DNA from: Mesostigma viride
Taxonomy: Eukaryota; Streptophyta; Mesostigmatophyceae; Mesostigmatales; Mesostigmataceae
Assembly: GCA_009746045.1 (NCBI GenBank)
Contig: RPFO01000015.1
Span: forward strand, 2,509,998 to 2,571,997
Direction: 5' to 3'
DNA length: 62,000 bases
Shown here: positions 10,501-19,013 of the stretch, piece after piece
Numbering within the stretch: the first letter of the stretch is position 1
How the letters are laid out: each line of letters opens with the position of its first letter
Position numbers and translations under genes: made by a program
Notes under the pieces: generated by a model
What the model was told of the DNA's origin: nothing
The model's input: only the letters and a program-made list of their open reading frames with translations
The model's database searches: none

Positions 10501-13500
10501 CCACTCCTCCTGTCTCTTCAGCCAATACGCGATGTGGCTGGTTCTCAAACGACCAAAGGGAGTGTTGGGGAACTCCCTCTGGAAAAACTCGGCTGTGCGT
10601 GCATTAACCCGGCCGAGTTCCCTATGCTTGTGCATGACGAGGCTGATCTCCAAGGGGTCCCAGTTGTGCCTGGGGAAGCATAGTAATGGCAGAAAAAACA
10701 CGCCCATGCCCAAACATTCAAGTCAGAACTAATGTGTTGAACCAATGTCGATCAACGATTAGGCAGCATACTCTATGATTGATCACATACGCAAAAATCA
10801 ACATTCCACATGCCGCCCATGCATAAGCAGTGCCAAGTGGACAATATCACAATATTGACAACATTATTTCTAACATCAGCTTGATATCCATTCAATTGTC
10901 AGCCATCCAATGCCAATTAGACAACTGTCAGCACCCGTGCTCGATAAAATGAAGATGCCAGCCACCCCACAAACCCGGGTAGCATGCCAGCCACCCCCCA
11001 CATGCATGGCAGCCACCCCACCAACCTAGGCACGCATGCCAGCCACCCCCACAGCCACGCACGCATGGCAGCCACCGCACAAACCTGCGTAGCATGCCAG
11101 CCACCCCCCACATGCACGCATGCATGCCAGCCACCCCCCACATGCACACATGCATGCCATCGACCCCACAAACCCACGCAGGCATGCCAGCCACCCCCAC
11201 ATCCACGCATGCATGCCAGCGACCCTACAAACCCACTTATGCATGCCAGCCACCCCCACACCCACGCACGCATGCCAGCCACCCCCCACACCCACACACG
11301 CATGCCAGCCACCCCCACAGCCACGCACGCATGCCAGCCACCCCCCACATGCATGCATGCATGCCAGCCACCCCACAAACCCACGCATGCATGCCAGCCA
11401 CCCCCACAGCCACGCACACATGCCAGCCACCCCACAAACCCGGGTAGCATGCCAGCCACCACCACCACGCACGCATGCCAGCCCCTCCCCCACCCACGTA
11501 GCATGCCAGCCCCCCCACACACCCACGCAACCATGCCAGCCCCCCCACACCCACCCACGCATACATGGCAGCACCCCCACGATCGACCCACGCATGCACG
11601 CCAGCCCCCCCCGACACCCACGCACGCATGCCAGCCACACCCACACCCACGCACGTATGCCAGCCCCCCCACAAACCCACACATGCATGCCAGCCACCCC
11701 CCATATGCACGCATGCATGCCAGCCTCTCCCACACCCACGCACGAATGCCAGCCACCCCCACAGCCACGCACGCATGCCAGCCCTCCGACAAACCCACTT
11801 ATGCATGCCAGCCACCACCCACACCCACACACGCATGGCAGCACCCCACGAACCCAGGCACGCATGCCATCCCTCCCATAAATCCACACGCGCATGCCAG
11901 CCCCCCCCCACACCCACGTAGCATGCCAGCCACCCCCCACACCCACGCACGCATGCCAGCCACCCCCCACACCCACGTAGCATGCCAGCCACCCCCCACA
12001 TGCATGCATGCATGCCAGCCACCCCACAAATCCACGCATGCATGGCAGCCACCCCACCAACCTAGGCACGCATGCCAGCCACCCCCACATGCACGCATGC
12101 ATGGCAGCCACCGCACAAACCTGCGTAGCATGCCAGCCACCCCCCACATGCACGCATGCATGCCAGCCACCCCCCACATGCACACATGCATGCCATCGAC
12201 CCCACAAACCCACGCAGGCATGCCAGCCACCCCCACATCCACGCATGCATGCCAGCGACCCTACAAACCCACTTATGCATGCCAGCCACCCCCCACACCC
12301 ACGTAGCATGCCAGCCACCCCCCACATGCATGCATGCATGCCAGCCACCCCACAAACCCACGCATGCATGCCAGCCACCCCCACATCCACGCATGCATGC
12401 CAGCGACCCTACAAACCCACTTATGCATGCCAGCCACCCCCCACACCCACGTAGCATGCCAGCCACCCCCCACATGCATGCATGCATGCCAGCCACCCCA
12501 CAAACCCACGCATGCATGCCAGCCACCCCCACAGCCACGCACACATGCCAGCCACCCCACAAACCTGCGTAGCATGCCAGCCACCCCCCACATGCATGGC
12601 AGCCACCCCACCAACCTAGGCACGCATGCCAGCCACCCCCACAGCCACGCACGCATGGCAGCCACCCCACAAACCTGCGTAGCATGCCAGCCACCCCCCA
12701 CATGCACGCATGCATGCCAGCCACCCCCCACATGCACACATGCATGCCATCGACCCCACAAACCCACGCAGGCATGCCAGCCACCCCCACATCCACGCAT
12801 GCATGCCAGCGACCCTACAAACCCACTTATGCATGCCAGCCACCACCCACACCCACACACGCATGCCAGCCACCCCACGAACCCAGGCACGCATGCCAGC
12901 CCCCCCCTAAACCCACGCCCCGCCCCACATGCATGCATGGCAGCTCCCCCCCACGCCCACGCACGCATGCCAGCCCCCCCCACCACGCACGCATGCCAGC
13001 CCCTCCCACACCCACGCACAGATGCCTGCCCCCCCCCCACACCCACGCACGCATGCCAGAAACACAACAAGAGACAAACCTCTCGGCAGCTGCTGGCTCT
13101 CCATCCACATCCGGCAGGCCTACATGTGGCCGCTCAGTATCGGGCGTCCAGTCGTCGTCTTCAAGCCACGCTGCCATGGCTGGATGCAGCTCTTGGTCTC
13201 CCGCGGTCTTGTGGGGACGATAAGCCGCAGCCCACCACTTAGCCAACGGCCTGTCCAACCTCACCAGCAGAAGTGTCCCCCCCTGGACGGCCTTGGCAGG
13301 AGGACGTCCGGGTCCGGGCCGTGGCAGGCACAGGATAGGGTGTTTCGCAGTGGAACGCTCAGGCTTGAGAATTGTCGCCAGCATCCGCTCCCACGTCCGC
13401 CGAGCGCAAAGCGACCGTCGGCGAGGCGACAGCTGGGGGGCTGGCCGGTTAACGATGGGGTCTTGGTTCGAACCGGCTGCACTTCCCAACTTCCGGAAGC

Positions 13501-13858
13501 CGAGCGACAGCAAGGTGGTTTGCTTGCTTCCGCTCAGCCTCAGCTGGGCTGCGTGCATTGCTGTCGGCGTGGGTACAGGGCGAGGACTCCGGCTCAGCGG
13601 CGGCAACTTTGCCGCCCAGACCGGGTTTAAATCCCACAGTGGCGTGCCAGGAGGCGGGGATGATGGAGTCTCTGGTGGTGGCGTGCCAGGAGGCGGGGAT
13701 GATGGAGTCTCTGGTGATGAAGGTGGGGTCGGATGAGCACGCGGCGATGGCGATGAAGGTGGCGACCAATCTGCGGGTTGCGGGGAAGGCTGCGCAAATG
13801 ATGGGCTCGGCCCATAACTATGTCCGCCATAACTATGTCCACCTACGTCGTTGTCCAT
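7565..13858 (-). CDS. DDE_1 transposase of transposon P, three exons (942 aa predicted)
   Basis: Exons on the minus strand: 13858-13080, 10669-9204 and 8148-7565. The junctions are GAG AG|GTTTGT...CCCCAG|G (phase 2) and ACA AGT G|GTGAGT...ATTCAG|CG (phase 1). The summed length, 2829 nt, is 942 codons plus a stop, so both introns restore one frame. Exon 1 gives a Pro/Ser-rich N-terminus with ETPSSPPPGTP twice (residues 50-60 and 63-73). Exon 2 opens with a helix-rich segment (about 263-315) that could be a CENP-B/pogo-type HTH. It continues into the DDE_1 fold: AFDHIG (D442), VILDCWPTQ (D567) and RCTGKCQKADV (D605), the last matching the usual GCTG..QP.DVG motif. Exon 3 gives a basic and acidic C-terminal region of unknown role. 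The protein would bind the TIRs and cut and paste P. The splice structure is my inference; the catalytic motifs are visible. Confidence 0.75.
8149..9203 (-). other. Inferred intron 2 of the P transposase
   Basis: It runs from the donor GTGAGT at 9203 to the acceptor TCATTCAG ending at 8149, 1055 bp. More than half of it is a two-copy 306-bp tandem duplication. Confidence 0.65.
8571..9182. repeat. Tandem duplication, 306 bp x 2, in transposase intron 2
   Basis: Copy 1 is 8571-8876 and copy 2 is 8877-9182; both start TTGCCGTGCTTTAAACACGG. By eye they differ at only a few positions near the end (GGCGGATGATGAATC versus GGTGGATGATAAATC), so the duplication is recent. Copy 2 ends about 20 bp from the splice donor of exon 2. 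Confidence 0.9.
9204..10669 (-). CDS. Catalytic exon (exon 2) of the P transposase
   Basis: This exon holds all three predicted catalytic aspartates of the DDE_1 domain and the HTH-like segment. Without splicing it would read as a 515-codon frame starting inside the intron at 10713, but the CCCCAG|G acceptor at 10670 and frame agreement with exon 1 argue for the spliced form. No frameshift or internal stop is seen, so the transposase may be functional. Confidence 0.75.
10670..13079 (-). other. Inferred intron 1 of the P transposase, filled by a minisatellite
   Basis: It runs from the donor GTTTGT at 13079 to the acceptor CCCCAG ending at 10670, 2410 bp. About 2.1 kb of it is the CATGCCAGCCACCCC minisatellite. 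About 280 bp of ordinary sequence lies at the 3' side (10670-10949). Confidence 0.65.
10950..13060. repeat. 29-30-bp minisatellite with higher-order blocks
   Basis: About 70 units of the form GCATGCCAGCCACCCC(C)A followed by CA(C/G)CCACGCAC. Most are 29 or 30 bp, with variants such as ACATGCATGCAT, ACAAACCCACTTAT and CACGTA. Larger blocks recur: the stretch GGCAGCCACCCCACCAACC, then TAGGCACGCATG, appears near 11007, 12045 and 12598 with the same following variants. That indicates multi-unit duplications of about 0.55 and 1.0 kb. Because few units contain stop codons and unit length alternates between 29 and 30, long frames are open on both strands. These are not taken as genes. Confidence 0.95.
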
Positions 13859-14212
13859 GATCAGTGCCGGCAGGGGGGAGACATTCAGCAGCACGTTGTT
13901 AGGGTGAAGTTCGAGCCTCACCCCGCGCTCGGCCTGCGTCTCGCGGGTTTTTTTCGATTTTCACGATATTTCATGTTTCCCGCCTGTCCAAGGTATTTTC
14001 GAAGGTTTTATGTACTTTATATTATATAATATAAAGTGTTTGTTTGTTTTCTCACAGGGCGACGACCCCGTGCCCACATGAGTTAATTAATTAATTTTGT
14101 TTGTTTGTTTGTTGAGTCCAGTCCTCAGCCCCCGGAGTTAATTAATTAATTTTCTTTTGTTTTTTTTATGGTTTTCAGCCAGAACATTTTCCAGAAGCTA
14201 ATTATTTAGTTA
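13859..14212. promoter_or_regulatory. Right subterminal region of P, presumed transposase promoter
   Basis: It lies between the transposase start and the right TIR. It contains an AT palindrome (TTATATTATATAATATAAAG, 14019-14038) and two copies of an approximately 50-bp repeat with TTAATTAATTAATT and TTTGTTTG (14092-14172). There is no coding sequence. The promoter role is inferred from position only. Confidence 0.35.
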
Positions 14213-14235
14213 AAACTTCCAATGCGGGCGGTGTA
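14213..14235 (-). repeat. Right terminal inverted repeat of transposon P
   Basis: Reverse complement of the left TIR with two mismatches, followed by TA at 14236-14237. Confidence 0.85.
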
Positions 14236-14237
14236 TA

Positions 14238-15124
14238 CTAAAGTTTGTAAAACGCAGCCTTGGCACAATTTTAGCTAACACTCTTTCGAACGGCTTTCGG
14301 CTCCAGCCACTCAGCGGCGCGACTTACGGTCCGCTTGACGAATGAGCTGCGCGAAATTTCGTTGCGACCAATCACGAAAAGGTCAAACCACGGCGCGCCC
14401 ATTTTTGAGGTTTCTGAAGCGTTACATCCAGATGAGCCGTTTGGCAGAGGTCCGTATGCCCAGATGGCTCCTACTAGAAAACTCTGCGATTTCCTGTGTT
14501 CGCGAGCTCCAGATATAACCGTCGCAAACTTTTGGGCTGTTGGACCAAACTTTCTGTTGGCGAAATCGTTACAAACGCGCAGGAAGCTCACACGTGGATT
14601 TTCCTCTGCTCCACCGCTTGTAAGCGATTTCCCCCTGCTGTCTGCGGGTTTGGCGAGGTCACTCATCCCCGCGCGCATCGCGCTCCCGTGCAGGGGTAGC
14701 AGTCAATCTGGAGCTTGAAATCCGCAAGTAGTTCGCGAGCTCCGTCCACTGCGCGGTTGCGCAGTTTGTCCCTTTTTAGCAATGTACATATTGTGCTACT
14801 TTTAACAAAATTGGTTACGTAGACTTCAGGCGCCAAGGCACACCTCACCATACGATTAGACGTGACGTACCGGGTTCGAACCCTTCATAGGCCTTCCATT
14901 GCATTTCGGATTTTTTTCCTTCACCCTTTTGCCAAACTCCATGAATCTTGTGGTCGAAACTCTAAAGCTAGCGCGCGCTCCTTGGCGGGACTAGTGCCAC
15001 TTGGCACTCGACGGAGGTACGTGGCGACTCACATCTCCCTAGCCGGGGCTCCCTGGCCGGGGACCGGCCACAAAAAGTACAAGCTCTAATGTCGCGGGCG
15101 AAGCCCGCAAAACTTGTTTTTATC
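14238..15124. other. GC-rich sequence without a recognised gene, possibly 5' region of the CCD-like gene
   Basis: If P is removed, this sequence joins the region upstream of the CCD-like exon. Its base composition resembles 1300-2060. A 135-codon minus-strand frame (14678-14271) has no recognisable domain. GGGTTCGAACCC at 14877-14888 resembles a tRNA T-loop, but no cloverleaf can be drawn around it. Confidence 0.3.
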
Positions 15125-15421
15125 TAGGGCTGGCACATCCGGGTCTTTTCTCGACCCGGACACGAACACGAACTACTGGGGAGAGTACCCGAACCCGAAC
15201 ACGAACATGATTGTGTTGCTTGTGTCACTGGACTCGTGACCAGCGCTATAGTGGTCACGAGGGCCGACTTGTAGTCACGAGGGCCGCATGGCCCGAGTGA
15301 CTACAAGTCGTCCCGAGTGGCCACTATAGCGCTGCGTCCCATGAGTGTCCAGTGATACAAGTGGACAAGACGTGCAGTACATTCCCAGGTGACCCGAACA
15401 CGAACACGAACACGAACATGG
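15125..15421. mobile_element. Foldback/MITE-like element with hAT-like left end
   Basis: TAGGGCTGGC at 15125 resembles plant hAT termini and is followed by CCGAACACGAAC-type runs that recur at 15392-15419. Between them is an approximately 143-bp imperfect palindrome (15219-15361). No matching right terminus was found, so the element is truncated or misassigned. Confidence 0.3.
15219..15361. repeat. Long imperfect palindrome
   Basis: Arms of about 70 bp are centred near 15290. Both arms contain GCGCTATAGTGG and GACTTGTAGTCAC. The arms differ at several positions, so this is an old or variant foldback. Confidence 0.75.
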
Positions 15422-15770
15422 GAGAATATTTTTTTCACTCATGACTTGCTCATGAGTTAAAAACTTTTTTTTTTCCCGGGTAAATGGGTATTTTTTATTA
15501 ACCAATAGGAATATCGTTAGGTTAACAGGTACCACGTATCGACCAGCTGGTTACCCACTGAGGGTAGTGTGATAGGTGAAAGGTTTAGAAAGGAGCATTA
15601 TGTGACCTGGGGAGCCAAGTGACGCGCGTAAGGTCACCGTGAGGAATGCAAGTAAACACCCTGTTGCGTCCCACTAGGAGAGCATGGAAGAGCTCCAAGG
15701 GGCTGGGCCTATCATTGTTGGCGGGCCGGCCCGGGGTCCCACACCTTGTACAGTATTCTGATCAGGCACT
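15422..15770. other. No gene seen
   Basis: AT-rich stretch with poly-T and poly-A runs, then mixed sequence. No open frame of note. Confidence 0.35.
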
Positions 15771-15799
15771 CCGCAAAGGTGAAAACCATTTGCGTTCAG
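15771..15799. repeat. 29-bp block shared with 60151-60179
   Basis: CCGCAAAGGTGAAAACC followed by ATTTGCGTTCAG is identical at both sites, with weaker similarity continuing (GGGCCGCGG versus GGTCCGCGG). It belongs to some dispersed repeat that I cannot name. Confidence 0.6.
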
Positions 15800-16728
15800 A
15801 GCCGGGCCGCGGAAAACGCGGAAAAACGCGATCTGCAAATGAATCTGACCGGAATCGAACTGGGGACGTCTCGCACCAACTTTCGCTGACTATAGGACGG
15901 ACGTCTCCTTGTACAGTATTGTTCTTGCGCCAAGAGCCAAGCGCGACGCATTGCTGAGTTCCAGAGGAAGATAAACCGCCTCACCACGGCGGCTTTGGTG
16001 TACTCGTGCCGCACTTTGAAAACCGTCTCGTTCCGGATAGTCCAGATCGCATATAGCATATTAGTGCGTAGCCATACCCAGGCTAGTTGACTGTCGGACA
16101 ACTCATCCCCTGGGGTCCCCGCCATACCGAATATGATAACACGCACTGATAGCGCTAATGTGTCCAGAATGTGGTACAGTAGCGCGGTCCATGCGGACCA
16201 TACGTTAAACAACCATTGCCACACTCCGCTCACTTGGCAGTAGAGAAAGCGGTGCTCAATTGTTTCCGAGGTGAAGGTGCACAGGCATGTCGCATCGTGG
16301 TGAAACCGACTGCTAAGGGTCGCGTTTACCCCGATTGCCCTGTGCAGTAAAAGATGTTGAATGTCGGTCGCTCTGCGGTCCACCAAGGGGTGATCGACCG
16401 CCAGGGTGATAAGTTTAATCCAACTGTATCCAGGCCATTGAAAGCCCCATCGTGGGCGGCCAGGGTGGAGCTTATGGTTCTCATGCAGTAAAATGTCATA
16501 ACCCCATTCTGCCGTGTACTCGTAAAGACATTTGCTGATCCTAGACATCCCCTTGTTCAGGGTCCAGCCAAATTCCAGGGGGTCCAATGGTAAAGTATCC
16601 AACCTCGTATTGCCTACGTGTAACCAAGTGATGGCCTCCGCCGGGGTCGTGGGGTCCGGCTGGAACATGCAGGACCTTGATACTAGCCACGGGACCATCC
16701 GGATACGGTGACATTGGTGGGCTGGAAA
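15796..16728 (-). pseudogene. LINE B: C-terminal part with zf-RVT domain
   Basis: The minus-strand frame encodes the C-terminal region of a non-LTR retrotransposon ORF2. The segment HLLLHRAIGVN...CLCTFTSETIEHRFLYC...VWQWLF is the zinc-binding reverse-transcriptase-associated domain (zf-RVT), with the usual C.C...H...C spacing. The segment after it (AWVWLRTNMLYAIWTIRN) is also typical. The frame is open right up to 16728, where the 3' tail of LINE A begins, so LINE B seems to be interrupted by LINE A and its reverse transcriptase would lie beyond. Below about 15905 the frame has no LINE character. Confidence 0.65.
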
Positions 16729-16873
16729 AAATTTAAAAAAATTAAATTATAACATGCCTCCGTTGGGAGATCATGTAGCACATATTCCAGGTTGGATGGG
16801 TGGAGTGGAGGAAGCCGCGTAATCGAACTAACATAACTCTAAGCTATATCTAGTCTAGAAAAGCCTATCTACG

Positions 16874-17804
16874 CTACTCATCAAAACGGCTCCGCCTCTT
16901 GGGGGGAGGCGGTTTGCCCACAGGGGCTGGCGTGTGGGCCTTGACAATCTTCTGCCACCGCTTCTTGTCCTGCATGGCAGTCCAGAGAAGGGAGAGAGAG
17001 GGGATGCGGTACTCAAACTGGGCTGGGACCACTAGGTCGTCCAGCAACATCTGGGTATAGGTCATGGCATGTTTCCCTACCCTTTTAGGAATGTTCTTGG
17101 GGCCAGGCCAGGTCAAAATATGCCGCCCTGGTTGGCCGAGCCGCTGGGGACCGGCCAGACCAAGGGCGGAAGACATACACATAATGTCGCCAACTGATTG
17201 AGGCAACCATTGTGGCCTGGAAGGATGCATGTCGGCCACTTGGACTTGAATTCTGGCCGGAGGTAACACTCCCCGGACCAGACCTTTGCATGTGGGTGTG
17301 ATCCCGTCTGGGTAAAAACTGATCCAATCACCCGGTTGGAGGGCCTTGCGTGGGGCCATCATCAGAGCATGCCATGTAGCTGGGATGGCCTGGATGAGGG
17401 TGTTCCAAGCGTGTAGCGATGGCATGTTTTGCACCCATGAAGCATTAACTTCAGTATATGCCAGTAACCGATATCTGTCCCCCTGCCAGGCGTAGAGATC
17501 GAGCACTCTCAGAACAGCCTGGGGGTGATGCGCACAGGAAGCCAGCATAATAAGGGTTGTGCCCATGTAACGTGCCCAAGGGCTGGCGCGCATTGTCCAC
17601 AATCAAATCATTGAAATAAAGGATCTGTCGTGCAACCTCCTCACGAGTGGTGGGAAAAACGAGGCGCCCAGGTTTGAGCTTGTGATAACCTAACCATAGG
17701 CGCGACCAGTACCAGGGGAGCCCCTTGTATGATATCAGTGTGCAGCCAAGTACTCCATGCAGCGTCAAGGTGCCATGATGTGCCATTAAGGGGAGGTGCG
17801 CCAC
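16874..17804 (-). pseudogene. LINE A C-terminal region
   Basis: Two overlapping minus-strand frames (17804-17451 and 17602-16874) together cover the region after the reverse transcriptase, with a frameshift near 17600. The final residues (SLSLLWTAMQDKKRWQKIV, then PAPVGKPPPPKRRSRFDE) resemble the end of LINE C (LSVIWKKMMDKAKWAQVIE, then PPPVGKRPRV). This supports both being LINE termini of one clade. No zf-RVT is present. Confidence 0.55.
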
Positions 17805-18470
17805 AAATCCACCCTAAAACTGAAACATGCTAATATCAACCTGTATTCATTTCCACTATGCTCAGCAATGATTGGGGGCATGAAATAACATGTTTGGTGA
17901 GTTGTCCATGCACTTGTTGAGGGTACTACCCCCATATATACGCCAATAATGCGCTATAAATAGCAAAAGACGCTAATTAGGACTAGGTATGCCCCAGCCA
18001 ATCCACACATCAGATTGACCTGTAACTTGGCGGGCGTATTTGTCGATCAATTTTTGAATTTTGTATATCTTTGTGGCCTCTAATTCCATGATTTCATGTC
18101 ACTTTTATGCAATGTCCGGAAAAAAAGGTGCTTTTGGGGGGGAAAATTAATTACTCTCACAATACACCTCCGATGCTACTTGTGAGTAGCCCAATGTTTT
18201 GGCCATGAACGATTCTACATGGGTATATCTTGCTGTCCCAAACGGATGTGTGGATTGGCTGGGGCATACCTAGTCCTAATTAGCGTCTTTTGCTACTTAT
18301 AGCGCATTATTGGCGTATATATGGGGGTAGTACCCTCAACAAGTGCATGGACAACTCACCAAACATGTTATTTCATGCCCCCAATCATTGCTGAGCATAG
18401 TGGAAATGAATACAGGTTGATATTAGCATGTTTCAGTTTTAGGGTGGTTTTGTGGCGCACCTCCCCTTAA
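17786..18470. mobile_element. 685-bp MITE with ~220-bp TIRs and TTAA flanks
   Basis: 17786-18010 and 18246-18470 are near-perfect inverted repeats, both starting TTAAGGGGAGGTGCGCCAC. TTAA at both borders fits a TTAA target duplication. Removing the element joins LINE A coding sequence on either side. The centre (about 240 bp) has no coding capacity. Confidence 0.8.
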
Positions 18471-18665
18471 CATGGGTGTAAATAGCTGAGAGGGACTTTT
18501 TTTTTTCCAACATGCAGCCAGGGTGCGTATTTACTTCCATGTACACGCTGATCACTTGTTTAGCATACATCGACCACAATCAGTCGCCATTGTATGTTGT
18601 GTAGCCCTAGTAGACCACCGTGCAACCATGACATAAAGGACATATCCCGGCTGATCCAGCCATGT

Positions 18666-19001
18666 GGTTGGATCTAGGCCTCTCTGTGATTTGGAAGAAG
18701 ATGATGGACAAGGCCAAGTGGGCCCAGGTCATAGAGGACAACGAGCCCCCCCCAGTGGGGAAGCGCCCGCGTGTGCAATCCCGCGGGAGGCACGCCAGAT
18801 AGCTCCCCTAGGGCAGCGTGCGGCTGCCTAGATAGATGTTGTAGTTAGAATGCTGTTAGATAGATGTAGTATGTAGCCGATGTAGATAGATTAGACCGGT
18901 AGGACTGTTTGCACCCATCCATCCATCCATCCATCCATCGGGGTTAATGCTCCGTGACTCCCCAATGGGAGCACGAGTCTAATTAATTAATTAATTAATT
19001 A
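18666..19001 (+). mobile_element. LINE C: 5'-truncated LINE tail, opposite strand to LINE A
   Basis: The insertion is flanked by the exact 12-bp duplication ATCCAGCCATGT (18654-18665 and 19002-19013). It encodes the last ~45 codons of a LINE ORF ending at 18801, then a 3' UTR with a (CATC)6 run (18917-18939), a CTCCGTGACTCCCCAATGG stem like that of LINE A, and a (TAAT)n tail. This is a textbook target-primed insertion. Confidence 0.75.
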
Positions 19002-19013
19002 ATCCAGCCATGT

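Larger units (their letters stand above)
2064..14235 (-). mobile_element. Transposon P: 12.2-kb TIR DNA transposon with DDE_1 transposase (pogo/Tc1-mariner-like)
   Basis: Both ends carry a 23-bp inverted repeat, TACACC(C/G)(T/C)CCGC followed by ATTGGAAGTTT, matching at 21 of 23 positions. Both ends are flanked by TA (2062-2063 and 14236-14237), the target duplication expected for Tc1/mariner/pogo elements. Inside lie a three-exon DDE_1 transposase on the minus strand starting 377 bp from the right end and a HIRAN-domain ORF on the plus strand near the left end. Nested within it are a pair of inverted LINE tails (3927-4978), a TTAA-flanked element (5489-7216), a minisatellite (10950-13060) and a 306-bp duplication (8571-9182). 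The size is large for this superfamily, mostly because of these additions. Seen: TIRs, TA flanks, transposase. Inferred: that they belong to one unit. Confidence 0.8.

Noticed and set aside
7565-10713. Two independent genes at 7565-8296 and 9166-10713
   Set aside because: Donor and acceptor between them are strong and their phases agree, giving one continuous frame.
10928-13060. Long antiparallel open frames (up to 440 and 454 codons) in the repeat array
   Set aside because: They come from a 29-30-bp repeat with few stop codons. The peptides are pure repeat translations and shift frame without change of character.
10950-13060. CRISPR-like array
   Set aside because: There are no unique spacers; whole units are tandem copies with variants, in a spliced eukaryotic-type gene.
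14868-14892. tRNA gene suggested by GGGTTCGAACCC
   Set aside because: No acceptor, D or anticodon arm can be drawn around it. The same applies to TTCGA motifs near 1400, 13455, 15855 and 28850.
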